Below are positions 12,522 to 23,321 of a stretch of 64,000 bases of DNA, in pieces. The notes under the pieces were generated by a model. That model ran no database searches. It was not told the DNA's origin and was given only the letters and a program-made list of their open reading frames with translations. Position numbers and translations under genes: made by a program. The stretch covers positions 1 through 64,000 of the forward strand of contig JANTQF010000058.1 of NCBI GenBank assembly GCA_032988165.1, written 5' to 3'. This DNA is from Emmonsiellopsis sp. PD_33. Taxonomy: Eukaryota; Ascomycota; Eurotiomycetes; Onygenales; Ajellomycetaceae. The first letter of the stretch is position 1. Each line of letters opens with the position of its first letter.

Positions 12522-14287
12522 ATGCCCCCATCACCCCAAACATCGCCTACGAACGGCGATATCACGCCCTCCGGCTCCTCCAGCACAACAGAAGTTGGTG
12601 GGAGTAAAACTTCCGCGAACCGGTCATCAGGAGATCTCGCAGCGGCAAAAGATGGCCAGACTGGAGACAAGGGAGTGAACGTGGACGATGTTGAAAAGCA
12701 GGAACAGAATAATGATAACAACGGCGATAAAACGTTAACGACGGGATCTGCGGAGAAGACGTCGGACAAGGCTGTTTCCGCGCACCCGCCCCCACCAAAT
12801 GGCGGGTTCAAGGCGTGGCTGCAGGTGCTTGGAGCGTTCTTTTTGTTTTTTAATTCTTGGTGAGTTTTCTTTTGCTTCTCCTTGATTTCTGTGGGGTTTA
12901 TATGCGTGGCGAAAGTTGAGTTGGAGTGTTCCCTGTACCTGGTAGGGAGAGATGTGTCTACTCCTCGGATGGAGTGACAGGCGTGATATCAATCCAGAAC
13001 GGAGCTCAATTCCGCGACACAATTGAACTAATCGTCTCAAAAAACAGGGGCATAATCAACACCTTCGGCGCCTTCCAAACCTACTACCAAACCACCCTAC
13101 TCCCCGACCATGACCCCTCCGCTATCTCCTGGATCGGCACCTTCGAAGGTTTCTTCCTCTTCATCATCGGCGTCATCGCCGGTCCTATCTTCGACAAAGG
13201 CCATCTCCGCTTCCTCATCGTTGCAGGAACCTTTTGCGTCGTCTTCGGTCTGATGATGACCTCAATATCAACAGAGTATTACCAGATATTTCTGGCGCAG
13301 GGCGTCCTTGTAGGTGCTGGCTGTGCATTCCTGTTCGTGCCGAGTATTGCGATTGTGGCGACGTATTTTACATCGAAGCGTGCGGCTGCAACAGGCATCA
13401 CGGCGTCAGGGGGGAGTATTGGTATGTCGCCCCCATTTTATTCTTTTTCTTCTTTGTAAAGGAAGAAGATTTTCCACCAGCCCCCTCTATTCTACCAGCT
13501 CAGACTGACAACAACGCTTCCAGGCTCCGTAATCTACCCAATAATGTTCCGCAACCTAATCGACCGCGTCGGCTTCGGCTGGACCACACGAACAATCGCC
13601 TTCATCGCCCTGGCCGGCCTCCTTGTCTCCTTCTCGGTAATGCGCTCCCGCCTCCCGCCACCCCCCAAGACCCGAAAAATCTTCGACACCCCCGCCCTCC
13701 GCGAGGCGCCCTATCTAACATTCTGCTTCTGCGTCTTCTTCCTCTTCATCGGCCTGTACTTCCCCTTCTTCTACCTGCCAACCTTCGTCAAGGTTGTGCT
13801 GCATGAAAGCGACGATCTGGCCTTTTACATGCTCGCCATCATCAACGCCGCGTCGATGTTCGGCCGCATCATCCCCGGCATCATTGCCGATCGGATCGGC
13901 GCCATAAATACCATGGTTCCCTGCGCGATCTTCACAGTCATACTTGGGTTTAGCTGGCTGCGCATCAACACGCTAGCCAGCACGATTGTGTTTGCGTGTT
14001 TGTATGGGTTCTTTTCCGGGGCGCTAGTGTCCATTCCGCCGACTATTATTGCTACCTCGTTGAGCCCTGATATCTCGCTTGTGGGGACGAGATTGGGGAT
14101 GGGGTTTTTCTTCTGTGGTGTGGGATTGTTGATTGGAAATCCGATTGCGGGGGCGTTGCTGGATATTGGACAGGTTGTGTTTTGGAAGGCGCAGATTTTT
14201 TGTGCCGTTATGGTGCTTGTGGCGGCGTTGTTTGGGATTGTCATGAGGGTGTTGGTGCGGGATAGGGCGAAGGGGTGGAAAGTGTAG
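12522..14287 (+). CDS. MFS transporter, monocarboxylate-porter-like
   Basis: Three exons (12522-12859, 13048-13421, 13524-14287) splice to 491 residues with exact frame closure. A hydrophilic, Ser/Thr- and acid-rich cytosolic N-terminus of about 85 residues precedes the first helix. Across intron 1 the spliced sequence reads FNSWGIINTFGAFQ, a hallmark of fungal MCT-like transporters. The second intron sits in a GGSIG|SVIYP loop. About twelve hydrophobic segments follow and the protein ends with a basic tail. The family moves monocarboxylates, riboflavin-like solutes or secondary metabolites by proton-coupled transport at the plasma membrane; the substrate cannot be read. Its position near the NRPS makes an export role possible, but more than 5 kb and a reductase lie between. 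Confidence 0.88.
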
Positions 14288-15186
14288 ATGGTTATGAGCA
14301 TTGAAGTTTGTCGATATGGTTGTAATGAATGACATGGTTGTTCGATGGCTGGAATATGGTCCGGGGTATTATGGCGTGTCCTTTAGCGAAATGGTTGCGC
14401 CTTGATAAGAATTGGTATCAGGGCATTTTTCCAGAGTTGCGTGTTAATTAGGTAGCTCAATCGTAAATTTCTTATCTCGTGCTTCTTTAGGCTGTTCTCA
14501 ATTGGCCACATCTTCCCTACACGCGGGCATCAGGGACCTGGAAACCATTCCTGGACATTAATATATTAGTTATATATTCATGTAGGGCCTGGACAAGATG
14601 GATCGCTCCTGTTTTCACGTCAGCCATAATAAAAAACCCATTGCAGCGGAAAGAATATCACAAGATAGATGCCCTGACAGTCAACCCCAATATCTCGAGA
14701 GAAGGGGCGGTTATGCATAGGAACAATATGCATTCAAATGGCTCTGTATATAGGGATACTTGACAGAAAATAAAACTCCACGGAGAATTGGGATGTATCG
14801 CCCTGGCAAGAAAATTCGGGGCCAAAGGCAACCGGAAAGGGGGGGGATGTATAATAAGGCCGGGTGTAATTATGTGTCCCTATCAGGGGACAGATGTCAA
14901 GAAAAGAACCGGAGTAATGCGCATAAATGTAGATGTCGGTCGTTTATGAAAAGAAAGATGGAAGTTAAACACGATTCAAAAATATGGCAGGGGAAATAGA
15001 GGAACAGAAAATGGGGTTGCGAAAGTCTCTAAAAAAAAATGAATGCATCTTAGCCAGGAATGAATGAGAAATAATGGATGCAGATGCAAAAAGAAACGGA
15101 ATAAAACGAAAGAAATGTAATGAAAATGAAATGGAAATAGATCAGTGTATCTGCTTGTTCTCAAGGTCGTATTCGTTGGGTTGTTA
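14288..15186. other. Convergent intergenic region
   Basis: About 0.9 kb lies between the MFS stop and the EOS1 stop. It is AT- and purine-rich and presumably carries both 3' UTRs. No gene was seen. Confidence 0.5.
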
Positions 15187-16490
15187 TTACCCTCCCTGTT
15201 CATATACCCCAAATGTTTGCGTCCCAAGTTCCAATATCTTCTTACCCATTATGAACAAGGGGACTTCTGGCTCGTTTTCGCGTGTCAAATGTAGTTGAAG
15301 AAGCAACGAAGACATGCTAATAAAGCTCGCGATTGAGAAGACGTAAATCGTAGCAAATGTTTCCTTTTTGATGTTTATTCGGCGCTGGGTGATATGGTAG
15401 ACGAATGTTAGGACCTAGAGATAAACGTTAGTGTATTTCCAAGAGGGTATACTTCATAGGTACTGGGAGGCGCTGGGTGTAGCTATGGATATAATAGGAC
15501 GAACCGAGGCGATCGATACCCATGCTGGGAGCAAAAGGCGGGGATCGGAAGAAGCGCCGGAGAGATAGAGAATCCACGAGGTAAGGTAGGCAAGAAGACC
15601 GTTTGTAGCCAAAAGTCGAATCACAACAGCGGCAGGGGTATAATTAAGAAGCCTATTGACGAGCTGTTAAAATCCGCCATATTGATATCAGAAAGAGTGA
15701 AGACACAACACAGCAGACTCACCATCTAGACATCATGCAATCCATAAAAAAATAAACTAAATACGCCGACGCCAAACACTATATCAGGAAACGGAGAGTT
15801 AGCAATTGCCTCCACAATCCATACATATCGTCACCTATCATATAACTCCCGCCCACGGATGCAGAACAAAACAATGGGAGGAATAAATACCCAAATAATG
15901 GCCAATGCGACCTCTGTAACCCTGAATCTCCTCTCCACATCCCAATCGGCGGCGGCACCCCGTACAACCGCCGCAGTCCATCCCTCATGCCAGAAATGCG
16001 GTCTGATGCGGAGCAGCTCGGCGAGAAAGGTAAACGCGCAGCGCAACCCCCACCACGCGGCTGGCAGAACACTGAGCCCACGACACAGCAACAGAGGGAT
16101 ATACCAACGGCGGTCAACACCCAGAATCACCGCAACGCGGGGATGGAGCGAGGATACCGCATCGCGGGATGTGGAGGAGGCGGAGTCGGAGGCAACTTGG
16201 GAACCCACGGTGGACGACGAGGGCGGCACGGGAGGTCGTGAGGAGGGGAAGGGCGGCGGGGGGTCTTCAGGTTGGCGTGGGGGACGTCGGAATTGGGCTC
16301 TTAGAGGGTTGCGGAATCGAGGCTGGGGCTGGAAGGGCGGTGGGAGGGCATGGCGAGGATGGGGAGGAGGACGGGGAGGGGGAGGGGACGGCTTGAGGGG
16401 AGACGCCAGTCTTGAGTTACGACTGAGGCAGCCGTGCGGACGAGACAATAAGTCGGGGATGGGATATCTCAGCAGCTGGCTACTGAGCAA
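15187..16490 (-). CDS. EOS1-like N-glycosylation membrane protein (5' end unresolved)
   Basis: Four exons join in frame: up to 15891, 15778-15723, 15652-15505 and 15414-15187. Together they give at least 343 residues. The core matches the EOS1 family: LHPRVAVILGVDRRWYIPLL, a WWGLRCAFTFLAELL helix, then across introns FFMDCMMSRW|LLNYTP and VVIRLLATNG, and a hydrophobic C-terminal half. EOS1 is an ER multispanning protein linked in yeast to N-glycosylation and oxidative-stress tolerance. The N-terminal 110 residues are Pro/Arg/Ser-rich and poorly conserved. The frame opens upstream without an ATG (the 16490 codon is TTG), so a short upstream exon with the true start is likely. It diverges from the GH47 gene. 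Confidence 0.75.
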
Positions 16491-16670
16491 CGGGTCTATT
16501 GGTGGAATTGGAGAGTGGTAGACGCGGTGGTTGAGTGTGGACGACGGGGTGAGGTTGATGTTGACGCTGAGGTTGAGATGCTGACGGAACCGGGAAGGAA
16601 GACGGAATAGGCGGAGTAGTCAGCAGCCCCGCAGGTTAGTTAAGGTTCGGGAACCAGCGCCCGAACTCCA

Positions 16671-16800
16671 GGGGCGATTAGGGGCGGGTTAGGGGGGAGC
16701 TTAGGGGTCCTTTAGGGGTGGATTAGCGGTCTTTTAGGGGCGCTTATAGGCCTCTTATAGGGCTGATACGGGGCTCAGCGGGGGCGTTTTAGCGGGGCGG
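16671..16800 (+). repeat. G-rich tract of ~11-bp units with TTAGGGG
   Basis: About ten degenerate units of roughly 11 bp run head to tail, each ending in TTA or similar and starting the next with GGGG or GCGG. Exact TTAGGGG occurs about five times. It lies between two divergent genes and resembles a degenerate interstitial telomere-like or G-quadruplex-forming repeat. Confidence 0.75.
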
Positions 16801-17323
16801 GAGATACAAGGACCACGATGGACCCCGAACAGCCAATCAGAGCCAGGTGTTAGCTGTCAACCCATACTCAGGCTTATTGGGGTTTGATATTGACAACCTC
16901 AACTCTCAACGGCGATTTTTACTTCGATATTCACAGTCCACCCGTTCTCTATGTGTCCGCACTCTTTTCTAGTAATTAAGGTCATCTCTAGTCCCCCGTT
17001 TCTATCTCGGGGAGGAATGCTAACCAGCCTGCTGATCAGGTGCAAAATCCTCACCGGGAGACCACATCCATGAAGCATCCAATATGCATGAAGCGGAAAC
17101 GAACAGACACATGCCTGCTCGCTGCAGGACATCTCTTCCGTAGCTTCGACATGATCGGCCCGATAACCCCTGGCAGAGACCGGGATGGCTGTGGCCGATT
17201 TATTAGCCATCTCTCCTCTCCCCAATGCGGGACATGAAGGTTTCCCCCACGTATCCTCAACATCAAGCCAGACTATATTCCCACGGCATCAGCACGTTGG
17301 GACTGGAAATCAATGAGACCGCC

Positions 17324-19159
17324 ATGACATTGTTGAAACGAAGATGGCTCACCTACATCGTGGTGTCAGCTGTCTTCCTCATGTTCTATCTCAGAAAGTC
17401 GCCATGGGATACACGTAGACTCCCATATGCATACACCACCGGCGCAGCCTACCCAAAGATGCGTGGTGATACTCGAGTACTCTGGGCCAGATTTAGAGAA
17501 AAATACCCCGTGAAATCGATGGTGTCTCTCCCGCCAGGCCCGACGAAACCGCTACCAAAGGTCCAGCATGAATTCCCACCGGAGACATTGGACGAGCTCC
17601 TCTCGAAACAAAAACCCCGTCAAGACGCCGTCAAAGCATCCTTCAAGCGCGCCTGGAACTCCTACAGAAAACACGCCTGGCTCAAAGATGAACTCACCCC
17701 AATCTCAGGCGGCTCCTGGAACAATGCCTTTGGCGGCTGGGGCGCCACCCTCGTTGACAGTCTTGACACCCTCTGGATCATGGACATGAAGGAAGAATTC
17801 CGCGCGGCCGCCCACGCAACCTCCCAAATCGATTTCACAACCACAGAAGCGGAACAAATCAACGTCTTCGAAACTACCATCCGCTACCTGGGCGGCTTGC
17901 TATCCGCCTTTGAGCTCTCCAAGGAACCCATCCTCCTCACTAAAGCCACAGAGCTCGGAAACATCCTCTACGCCGCCTTCGACACCCCAAACCGCATGCC
18001 CGTCGTGCGCTGGAACCCGCAGTTCGCCGTATCAGGCGGCAACCAGGAAGCAAGCAGCTTCAGTCTCCTCGCCGAACTCGGCTCGTTGACAATGGAATTC
18101 ACCCGCCTCTCCCAACTCACAAAGGACCCCAAATGGTACGACGCCATCCATCGCATCATGACCCTCTTCGACGCCCACCAAAACACCACAAGATTACCAG
18201 GCATGTGGCCCGTGGGCATCAACACGCGGACCCAACAATTCAAAACCCGCGTCGACACATTCACCCTCTCCGCCACGGCAGACAGCCACTACGAGTACCT
18301 GCCCAAAATGACCGCCCTGCTCGGCGGCGGCGTAGACGAGATGTACGAGCGCATGTACCGCTCCGCCATGGACACAGCTATCAAACACAACCTCTACCGC
18401 CCAATGACGCCAGAAAACGCCGACATCCTCGTCTCTGGCAAGGTCATCGCCCACAGCGAGACGGACATCTCCCTCACCCCGGAAGCCCAGCATCTCGCCT
18501 GCTTTGCCGGAGGCATGTTCGCCCTCGGCTCCCGCTTATACGATATCCCAGCACACATGGACATCGCGCACAAACTCGTCGATGGCTGCGTGTGGGCCTA
18601 CCGCTCCACGCCGACCAACTTGATGCCTGAGGTCTTCCACATGGTCGCCTGCGAGCCCCAAGGGCAGCCGTGCAGCTGGGATGAGGACAGGTATAATGAC
18701 GCAGTCATCGCCGCCCATCCATCCAGCACGACGGATAACCCCGCAGATATCCCGGATGCGGAGGATCTGGCTGCGGCGATCATTGAGACGGAACGGTTAC
18801 CTGGTGGCATTAGTAGTGTGAGGGATCGCAGATATATCCTGCGGCCCGAGGCGATTGAGAGTGTTTTTATCCTATATCGGATTACGGGACGGGCGGATTT
18901 GTTGGAGACGGCGTGGGAGATGTTTGTGGCGATTGAGGAGGCGAGTAGGACGGAGTTTGCGAATGCGGGGGTTGAGGATGTTACTGTTGGTGGGGGGGAT
19001 GGTGATGAGGATGAGAAGGTGCAGTTGACAGATCGGATGGAGAGCTTCTGGCTGGCGGAGACGTTGAAGTATTTTTATTTGATTTTTGGAGATCCGCGAT
19101 TGGTTAGTTTGGATGAGTTTGTGTTTAATACTGAGGCGCATCCGTTTCGGAGGGGATAG
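17324..19159 (+). CDS. GH47 alpha-1,2-mannosidase, type II membrane protein
   Basis: The protein is about 611 residues in a single exon. The start at 17324 is preferred because it places a short basic segment and one membrane anchor (residues about 7-23) at the N-terminus, as in ER/Golgi class I mannosidases; an upstream in-frame ATG at 17225 exists. The GH47 barrel runs from about residue 105 to the end. Visible motifs are GGWGATLVDSLDTLWIM, HLACFAGGMFALG, RPEAIESVFILYR with its conserved acid, and the terminal FNTEAHPFR whose Thr binds calcium in the family. The enzyme trims Man9GlcNAc2 N-glycans. An acidic insertion (GGGDGDEDE, around residue 560) replaces a family loop. Which of several fungal GH47 paralogs this is cannot be settled here. 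Confidence 0.92.
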   Translation: MTLLKRRWLTYIVVSAVFLMFYLRKSPWDTRRLPYAYTTGAAYPKMRGDTRVLWARFREKYPVKSMVSLPPGPTKPLPKVQHEFPPETLDELLSKQKPRQDAVKASFKRAWNSYRKHAWLKDELTPISGGSWNNAFGGWGATLVDSLDTLWIMDMKEEFRAAAHATSQIDFTTTEAEQINVFETTIRYLGGLLSAFELSKEPILLTKATELGNILYAAFDTPNRMPVVRWNPQFAVSGGNQEASSFSLLAELGSLTMEFTRLSQLTKDPKWYDAIHRIMTLFDAHQNTTRLPGMWPVGINTRTQQFKTRVDTFTLSATADSHYEYLPKMTALLGGGVDEMYERMYRSAMDTAIKHNLYRPMTPENADILVSGKVIAHSETDISLTPEAQHLACFAGGMFALGSRLYDIPAHMDIAHKLVDGCVWAYRSTPTNLMPEVFHMVACEPQGQPCSWDEDRYNDAVIAAHPSSTTDNPADIPDAEDLAAAIIETERLPGGISSVRDRRYILRPEAIESVFILYRITGRADLLETAWEMFVAIEEASRTEFANAGVEDVTVGGGDGDEDEKVQLTDRMESFWLAETLKYFYLIFGDPRLVSLDEFVFNTEAHPFRRG

Positions 19160-19562
19160 GGCGTTTATCTGGGTAAGGATGGGGGTGGGTATGGATATGT
19201 TTATATGGGAATGAATGAGATTGGTTTGCATATATGGGTAAGGTAAGTTTGCTTTGCACGGGGGACAGTCTCCTATTCTCGTTTCCGGGGGACGTATTAT
19301 CTATGTTAACTACCCCCGACGCTATCATGATATCTACGTCTATAAATAATGCTACGATTTATACATACGATGCGTGACGCTGACCGATGATCCAACATGC
19401 CCCGTGAATTCATACTAATATTGGATACTAAATCCCCGCTAGGTATAATTATCTACACGAAAACTCCATTAAAAAGAGCCCTTCCAACCAAGGGCCATGA
19501 TCTTCGAAACAAAAATCAACCGAAATACTCCTTACTGCCCAACCAACCAACCGCCTACTCAC
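19160..19562. other. Short convergent intergenic region
   Basis: Four hundred bases separate the GH47 stop from the stop of the first array gene. No gene is seen, and both 3' UTRs probably overlap here. Confidence 0.5.
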
Positions 19563-21250
19563 TCACTCACCCCGTTCACCCCCTTCAACCCCAGCACAAG
19601 CGAGCTCATATCTCGGCGGCTCGCACCCTCTCAACTCCGCGATGGTAGACAATCCCGAAAACGGCCTTGGGCCCCGCCCACTCCCCGAAACCAGACGGGC
19701 GCCTTTCTCATCGCCACTGCGTGCAGCAGCAACAGCAGCTGCTGAGGCTGACGTGATTCCTCCTTGTTCCGGGTTGAGTTGTAACCCCGCTTGGATGTCT
19801 AGTAGCTGTTGTCGTTGGCGGCGGCGGTAGATGAGGAATGCGACGATGAGGAGGAAGATGATGCCGAGACCTGTGCTGAGGCCGACGGCGATGCCGGTTG
19901 TGAGGGCTTTTTTGTTGTTGTTTGAGGTTTCCGGGGTGGGAAGGGGAAGGGGGGTGTTGGTTTGGGATTGGTTGGAGGTGGATTGTGGGCTGGGGGTGAT
20001 GGTTAGGCTGGGTATTACGGACGTGTTAGATTTGTTGGATGTGGATGTGTGGGAGGTGGGCTTGTTGGGTGAACTGGATGGGTTGGATGGGTTAGTGGGA
20101 TTTTGGGCTGGGCGGGTGCTTTCGGGGATGTTTGACCTTGTGGTCGGTGGTGGTGGTGCTGGGTCGATAGGGGTCGTTTTGCTTGGAGCACTAGGGGGAG
20201 CTTCTTGAGTAGAGGTTGGCGCCGGACGCTTGGGTGGTGGTTCCTGGGGATTATTCACCACTGTGTTGGTTTCAGGGGCTAATGGGTGTAATAAATGATG
20301 TAGTGGTTAGCTGAGGAGTATAAAATTCAAGCTTTTTTGGCATGCCGTGGATTAGGGGCGAGTAGGCAACTCGGGGGGGATATACAGACTGGGCCGTTGT
20401 GGACTGTCGTTGCCTTAGGAGCATTGTTTCCCCCTTCTTTTTGCAATTCTGCCAACCTTTCCGAACCACTTGCTCCCGATCCACCCCCTTTCGCGCCCTC
20501 CACTCGGTCTCGCATTTCTGCCAGTTTTTTCTTCCTTTCTGCACGCGCATCTGCAAGCTTCGACTCAACCATATCCATCTCTGGCAACCGCCGTTCGTCC
20601 TTCTGCATCCTCCCAGGGTTGCCTCCTCCCGCTTTATTCGTCCCTTGATTCAGTCTTTCCCTCGCAGCACCCCACGCAGCATTCCACCCATCCCGAAACT
20701 GAGAGGCAACAGTCTCCTTGACAGAATCCACGATACCGTCGACTTGCCGTTTTTCCTTCTCCATCGTCTGCGTAGGGGCAGGGTTTCCTCCTTTCGCGCC
20801 CTCCACTCGTTCTCGCATTTCTGCCAGTTTTTTCTTCCTTTCCGCACGCGCATCTGCAAGCTTTGACTCAACCATATCCATCTCTGGCAACCGCCGTTTT
20901 TCTTTCTGCATCCCCCTTTTGGTAGCGCAAAAGTCAGGCGGGTTGTCCCTTTCACAACTCCCAGGACAGTTAGGGTTGTTGAAGGTTTCATCAGTGCAAG
21001 AAATCATTTCTTTCGAGACCCCCGATTTGACATTGTAGCAGAGGGTGTTGGAATTGCATGCATAGCCCTTATGGCAGCAGCCCGTATCTTCTTCGGCATG
21101 GTCGTTGCATGAGATGAAGTTCTTGGCTCGAGTGCCATCTTTGAAATAGCAAGGGGAAAACTCGTTGGCGGCGGCGGTGAGGCGAAGATGGAATCCCAGG
21201 AGAAGGAGGACGGAGAGAGAAAGTAAATATAAAGATGAGGGAGCGTGCAT
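19563..21250 (-). CDS. Array gene A: secreted Cys-rich single-pass membrane protein with coiled-coil insert
   Basis: Two exons (21250-20386 and 20278-19563, 107-nt phase-1 intron) give 526 residues. A signal peptide (1-28) leads to a Cys-rich ectodomain with SPCYFKDG, GCCHKGYAC and CTDETFNNPNCPGSC. Unlike its three paralogs it then carries a charged, helical, Lys/Arg/Glu-rich insert. Two copies of a roughly 45-residue unit (RRLPEMDMVESKLADARAER...) are separated by about 60 residues. A Pro/Ser/Thr/Asn-rich stalk follows the intron. One transmembrane helix (about 414-439, GIAVGLSTGLG then YRRRQR) precedes a tail with RPFSGLSTIAELRG and PRYELA. The function is unknown to me; the layout suggests a wall-facing sensor or adhesin. 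The last few residues before the intron rest on my choice of donor site. Confidence 0.8.
20486..20915 (-). repeat. Direct duplication of a coiled-coil unit within array gene A
   Basis: Bases about 20486-20612 and 20788-20915 are nearly identical over about 125 bp in the same orientation and frame. They encode the two RRLPEMDMVESKLADARAER units. The high identity points to a recent intragenic duplication. Confidence 0.85.
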
Positions 21251-22368
21251 TGTGAAAACTCGTCTCGGTTTATTCCTTCTTTATAGACACGGAATAGGGG
21301 GTATGGTTCAGGGGAGGAAGAGAGAGCAGGTCATCCAGGAGTACGCTATGCCTTCGGCGTAACGGGGCCCTCACGAGGCAAGGATGAAGCAGAAGAGAAG
21401 AAATGAATGACCCGGCCCTTCGTCCAGGGGAACAGAGGTAGAAATATACCTAGGGGACGAGGGAGACCGTCTGCCATCCCATGGTACGAGAGCGATTGTT
21501 ATGCATATTCAATTGATACTGTGCACTCGGGATCCGAGGAGGAGCCAATGAAGACTGCAGACATATATGATAATATGTAGGCGGTGGTTACACGATTGCC
21601 AGATGTAGAATCACGGATATCGTCCCTTTTCATTGTTTGTTCCCTTGGAACGCGGGACTGAAAAGCTCGCCATTGAAGCTGGGGAGCACGATCCAGATGT
21701 TGACCGCGGTCACTGTTGGTAGCCAACTCAGTTTGCCTGCAGTTGTCGTAGATCTATGCAGCAAAGGAGCAGATTCATACTGTGATCAATGGTTCTCTGC
21801 GAAGATTGCAGAGGGATAACAAAGAGCAAAAGAAGGACTGAGGTCGGAATATGCAAAAAGAAAGGAGAAAAAGTAGCACAACCAATTAACTAGCTAAGCC
21901 CAATTAGGAAATCCAGCCCTAATTGAAATTCTTCAACTTGGACGAAGCTGATCAGTACATCGGATGGCACCCTATCACAGCGGCCGACGATTCCAACACA
22001 CATAACTCTTTGTTGATGCTCATTTTCCGGCACCTAGGTATGCAATCGGGGAGCAATTGGCCTCTTGTTGCATGCAGTGATCTTTTCCATGGGGCTATAT
22101 TCCCCGCACAGAACACGCCCATCTTTTTCGATCCATTTTGAAATTTATCTTCAATTTCATCCATCTCCCATACGGCTTGAAAGAAGGCTTAATATATAGT
22201 TATCATACTTTTCGTACATTCCCTCTCATAAATGAAGCTCAAAATATAAAACATGCAATGTCCCCTAATCTCTTTCCATTCAGCCTCTCCTCCAACCCAC
22301 CCACTCCGTCGCCCACCAGCTCATCATCCACATAGGTACACCCAAACAACAAACCCCTATCCCTCTCC
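21251..22368. other. Intergenic between array genes A and B
   Basis: About 1.1 kb with no supported gene. It includes the promoter of gene A and the 3' flank of gene B. I saw no clear remnant of a further array copy. Confidence 0.45.
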
Positions 22369-23321
22369 TCAAGCAAGCTCATGCGTTTGCTGCCGCGAAC
22401 CGTGGAGCTCAGATATCACTGGCTCTAGCTGCCCATCCAGCTCCGAGGGGGACTCCATTTCCCCCTTGCTGTCGCCCGATCCGTCATTCGCAGCGACCCC
22501 CATTTTCTCTGGAACCCCGCTGGTAACTTGAAATTTGGGCTGTTCTGGTCCCTCATCTGGCTGTTGACTTTTCCTGCGCCGCCAGAGCAGCACGGCAATA
22601 ATGATAGCCAAGGGAATACCCACTCCGGCACCCACGCCGGCCCCGATGCCGACGGCTTTGGAGTTTTGATGGCTGTGTTGGGCGGCCATGGTTGCGGCGA
22701 CGCTGGCGGTGGCAGATGGGGGAACAGTTATGGTTTGGGTCACCGTAGGAGGCAAAGTCGAAGACGGTATCGTGATGTACAATGTAGCTGTCCCTGAGGC
22801 TATATGACAAAAAATTGCCGAATGAGTATGTGGTAGCAAGCGATATTGGGAAATCTTCATCGAGAGTTTCTTTCCCTACCGGTCATCTTTGAAAATTTCC
22901 GATCCGGCAAACACGTGGTCTTCTTGTTTTGGCTGTCTTCACATTCTTCAAAACCACTCCTGCCCTGACAGGGCTCGCGAAGGAGATAATCGCTCGGGGG
23001 GCCATTACGCTTATCGCGCTTATCGTGAGCGCAATCACGCGGGCAGTCAAAACTTTCCCACGATTGATCGGTACAAGCAGTTGCTTTCGAAGCGGTGCCG
23101 TTTCTGCCTCGTATACTTTCCATGCAGTCGGCGTTTGACATACAGTAAGAGCCTGGAGCGCAGCAGTGTGAGTGTTCCCCTTCCGGGCCGCAGGGGAATT
23201 TATCCAGAGCCAGCTTTCCATCGGGATTAAAGCAAAATAGATTATCGGCGGCATCGGCGGCATCGGCGGCGAATATATAAAGAAATATGGATATTCCAAA
23301 TGGGAAATATAGAGGGATCAT
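22369..23321 (-). CDS. Array gene B: secreted Cys-rich single-pass membrane protein
   Basis: Two exons (23321-22880 and 22799-22369, 80-nt phase-1 intron) give 290 residues. After a signal peptide (about 1-26, ending in an ADAADAAD repeat) comes the ectodomain with NLFCFNPDG, SHCCAPGSYC, ACTDQSWESFDCP and four further Cys to residue 140. The intron falls directly after it. The stalk is Thr/Pro/Ser-rich. One helix (about 196-220) starts SKAVGIGAGVGAG and is followed by WRRRK. The tail contains SELDG, SELHG and ends QQTHELA. The Gly-rich helix resembles the SKG6/Axl2-type transmembrane segment of fungal wall sensors. Its order and intron phase match genes A, C and D. The ligand and output are unknown. 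Confidence 0.85.

Noticed and set aside
15859..16521. 220-codon plus-strand frame rich in Gly and Arg
   Set aside because: It is antisense to the EOS1 first exon, has no domain, and the EOS1 reading is supported by family motifs on both sides of introns.
16671..16800. True telomere or subtelomere at the G-rich tract
   Set aside because: Units are degenerate, only about ten, and conserved genes lie on both sides, so it is internal.
20399..20866. 155-codon plus-strand frame opposite array gene A
   Set aside because: It is the shadow of the duplicated charged repeat and contains the same duplication by necessity.
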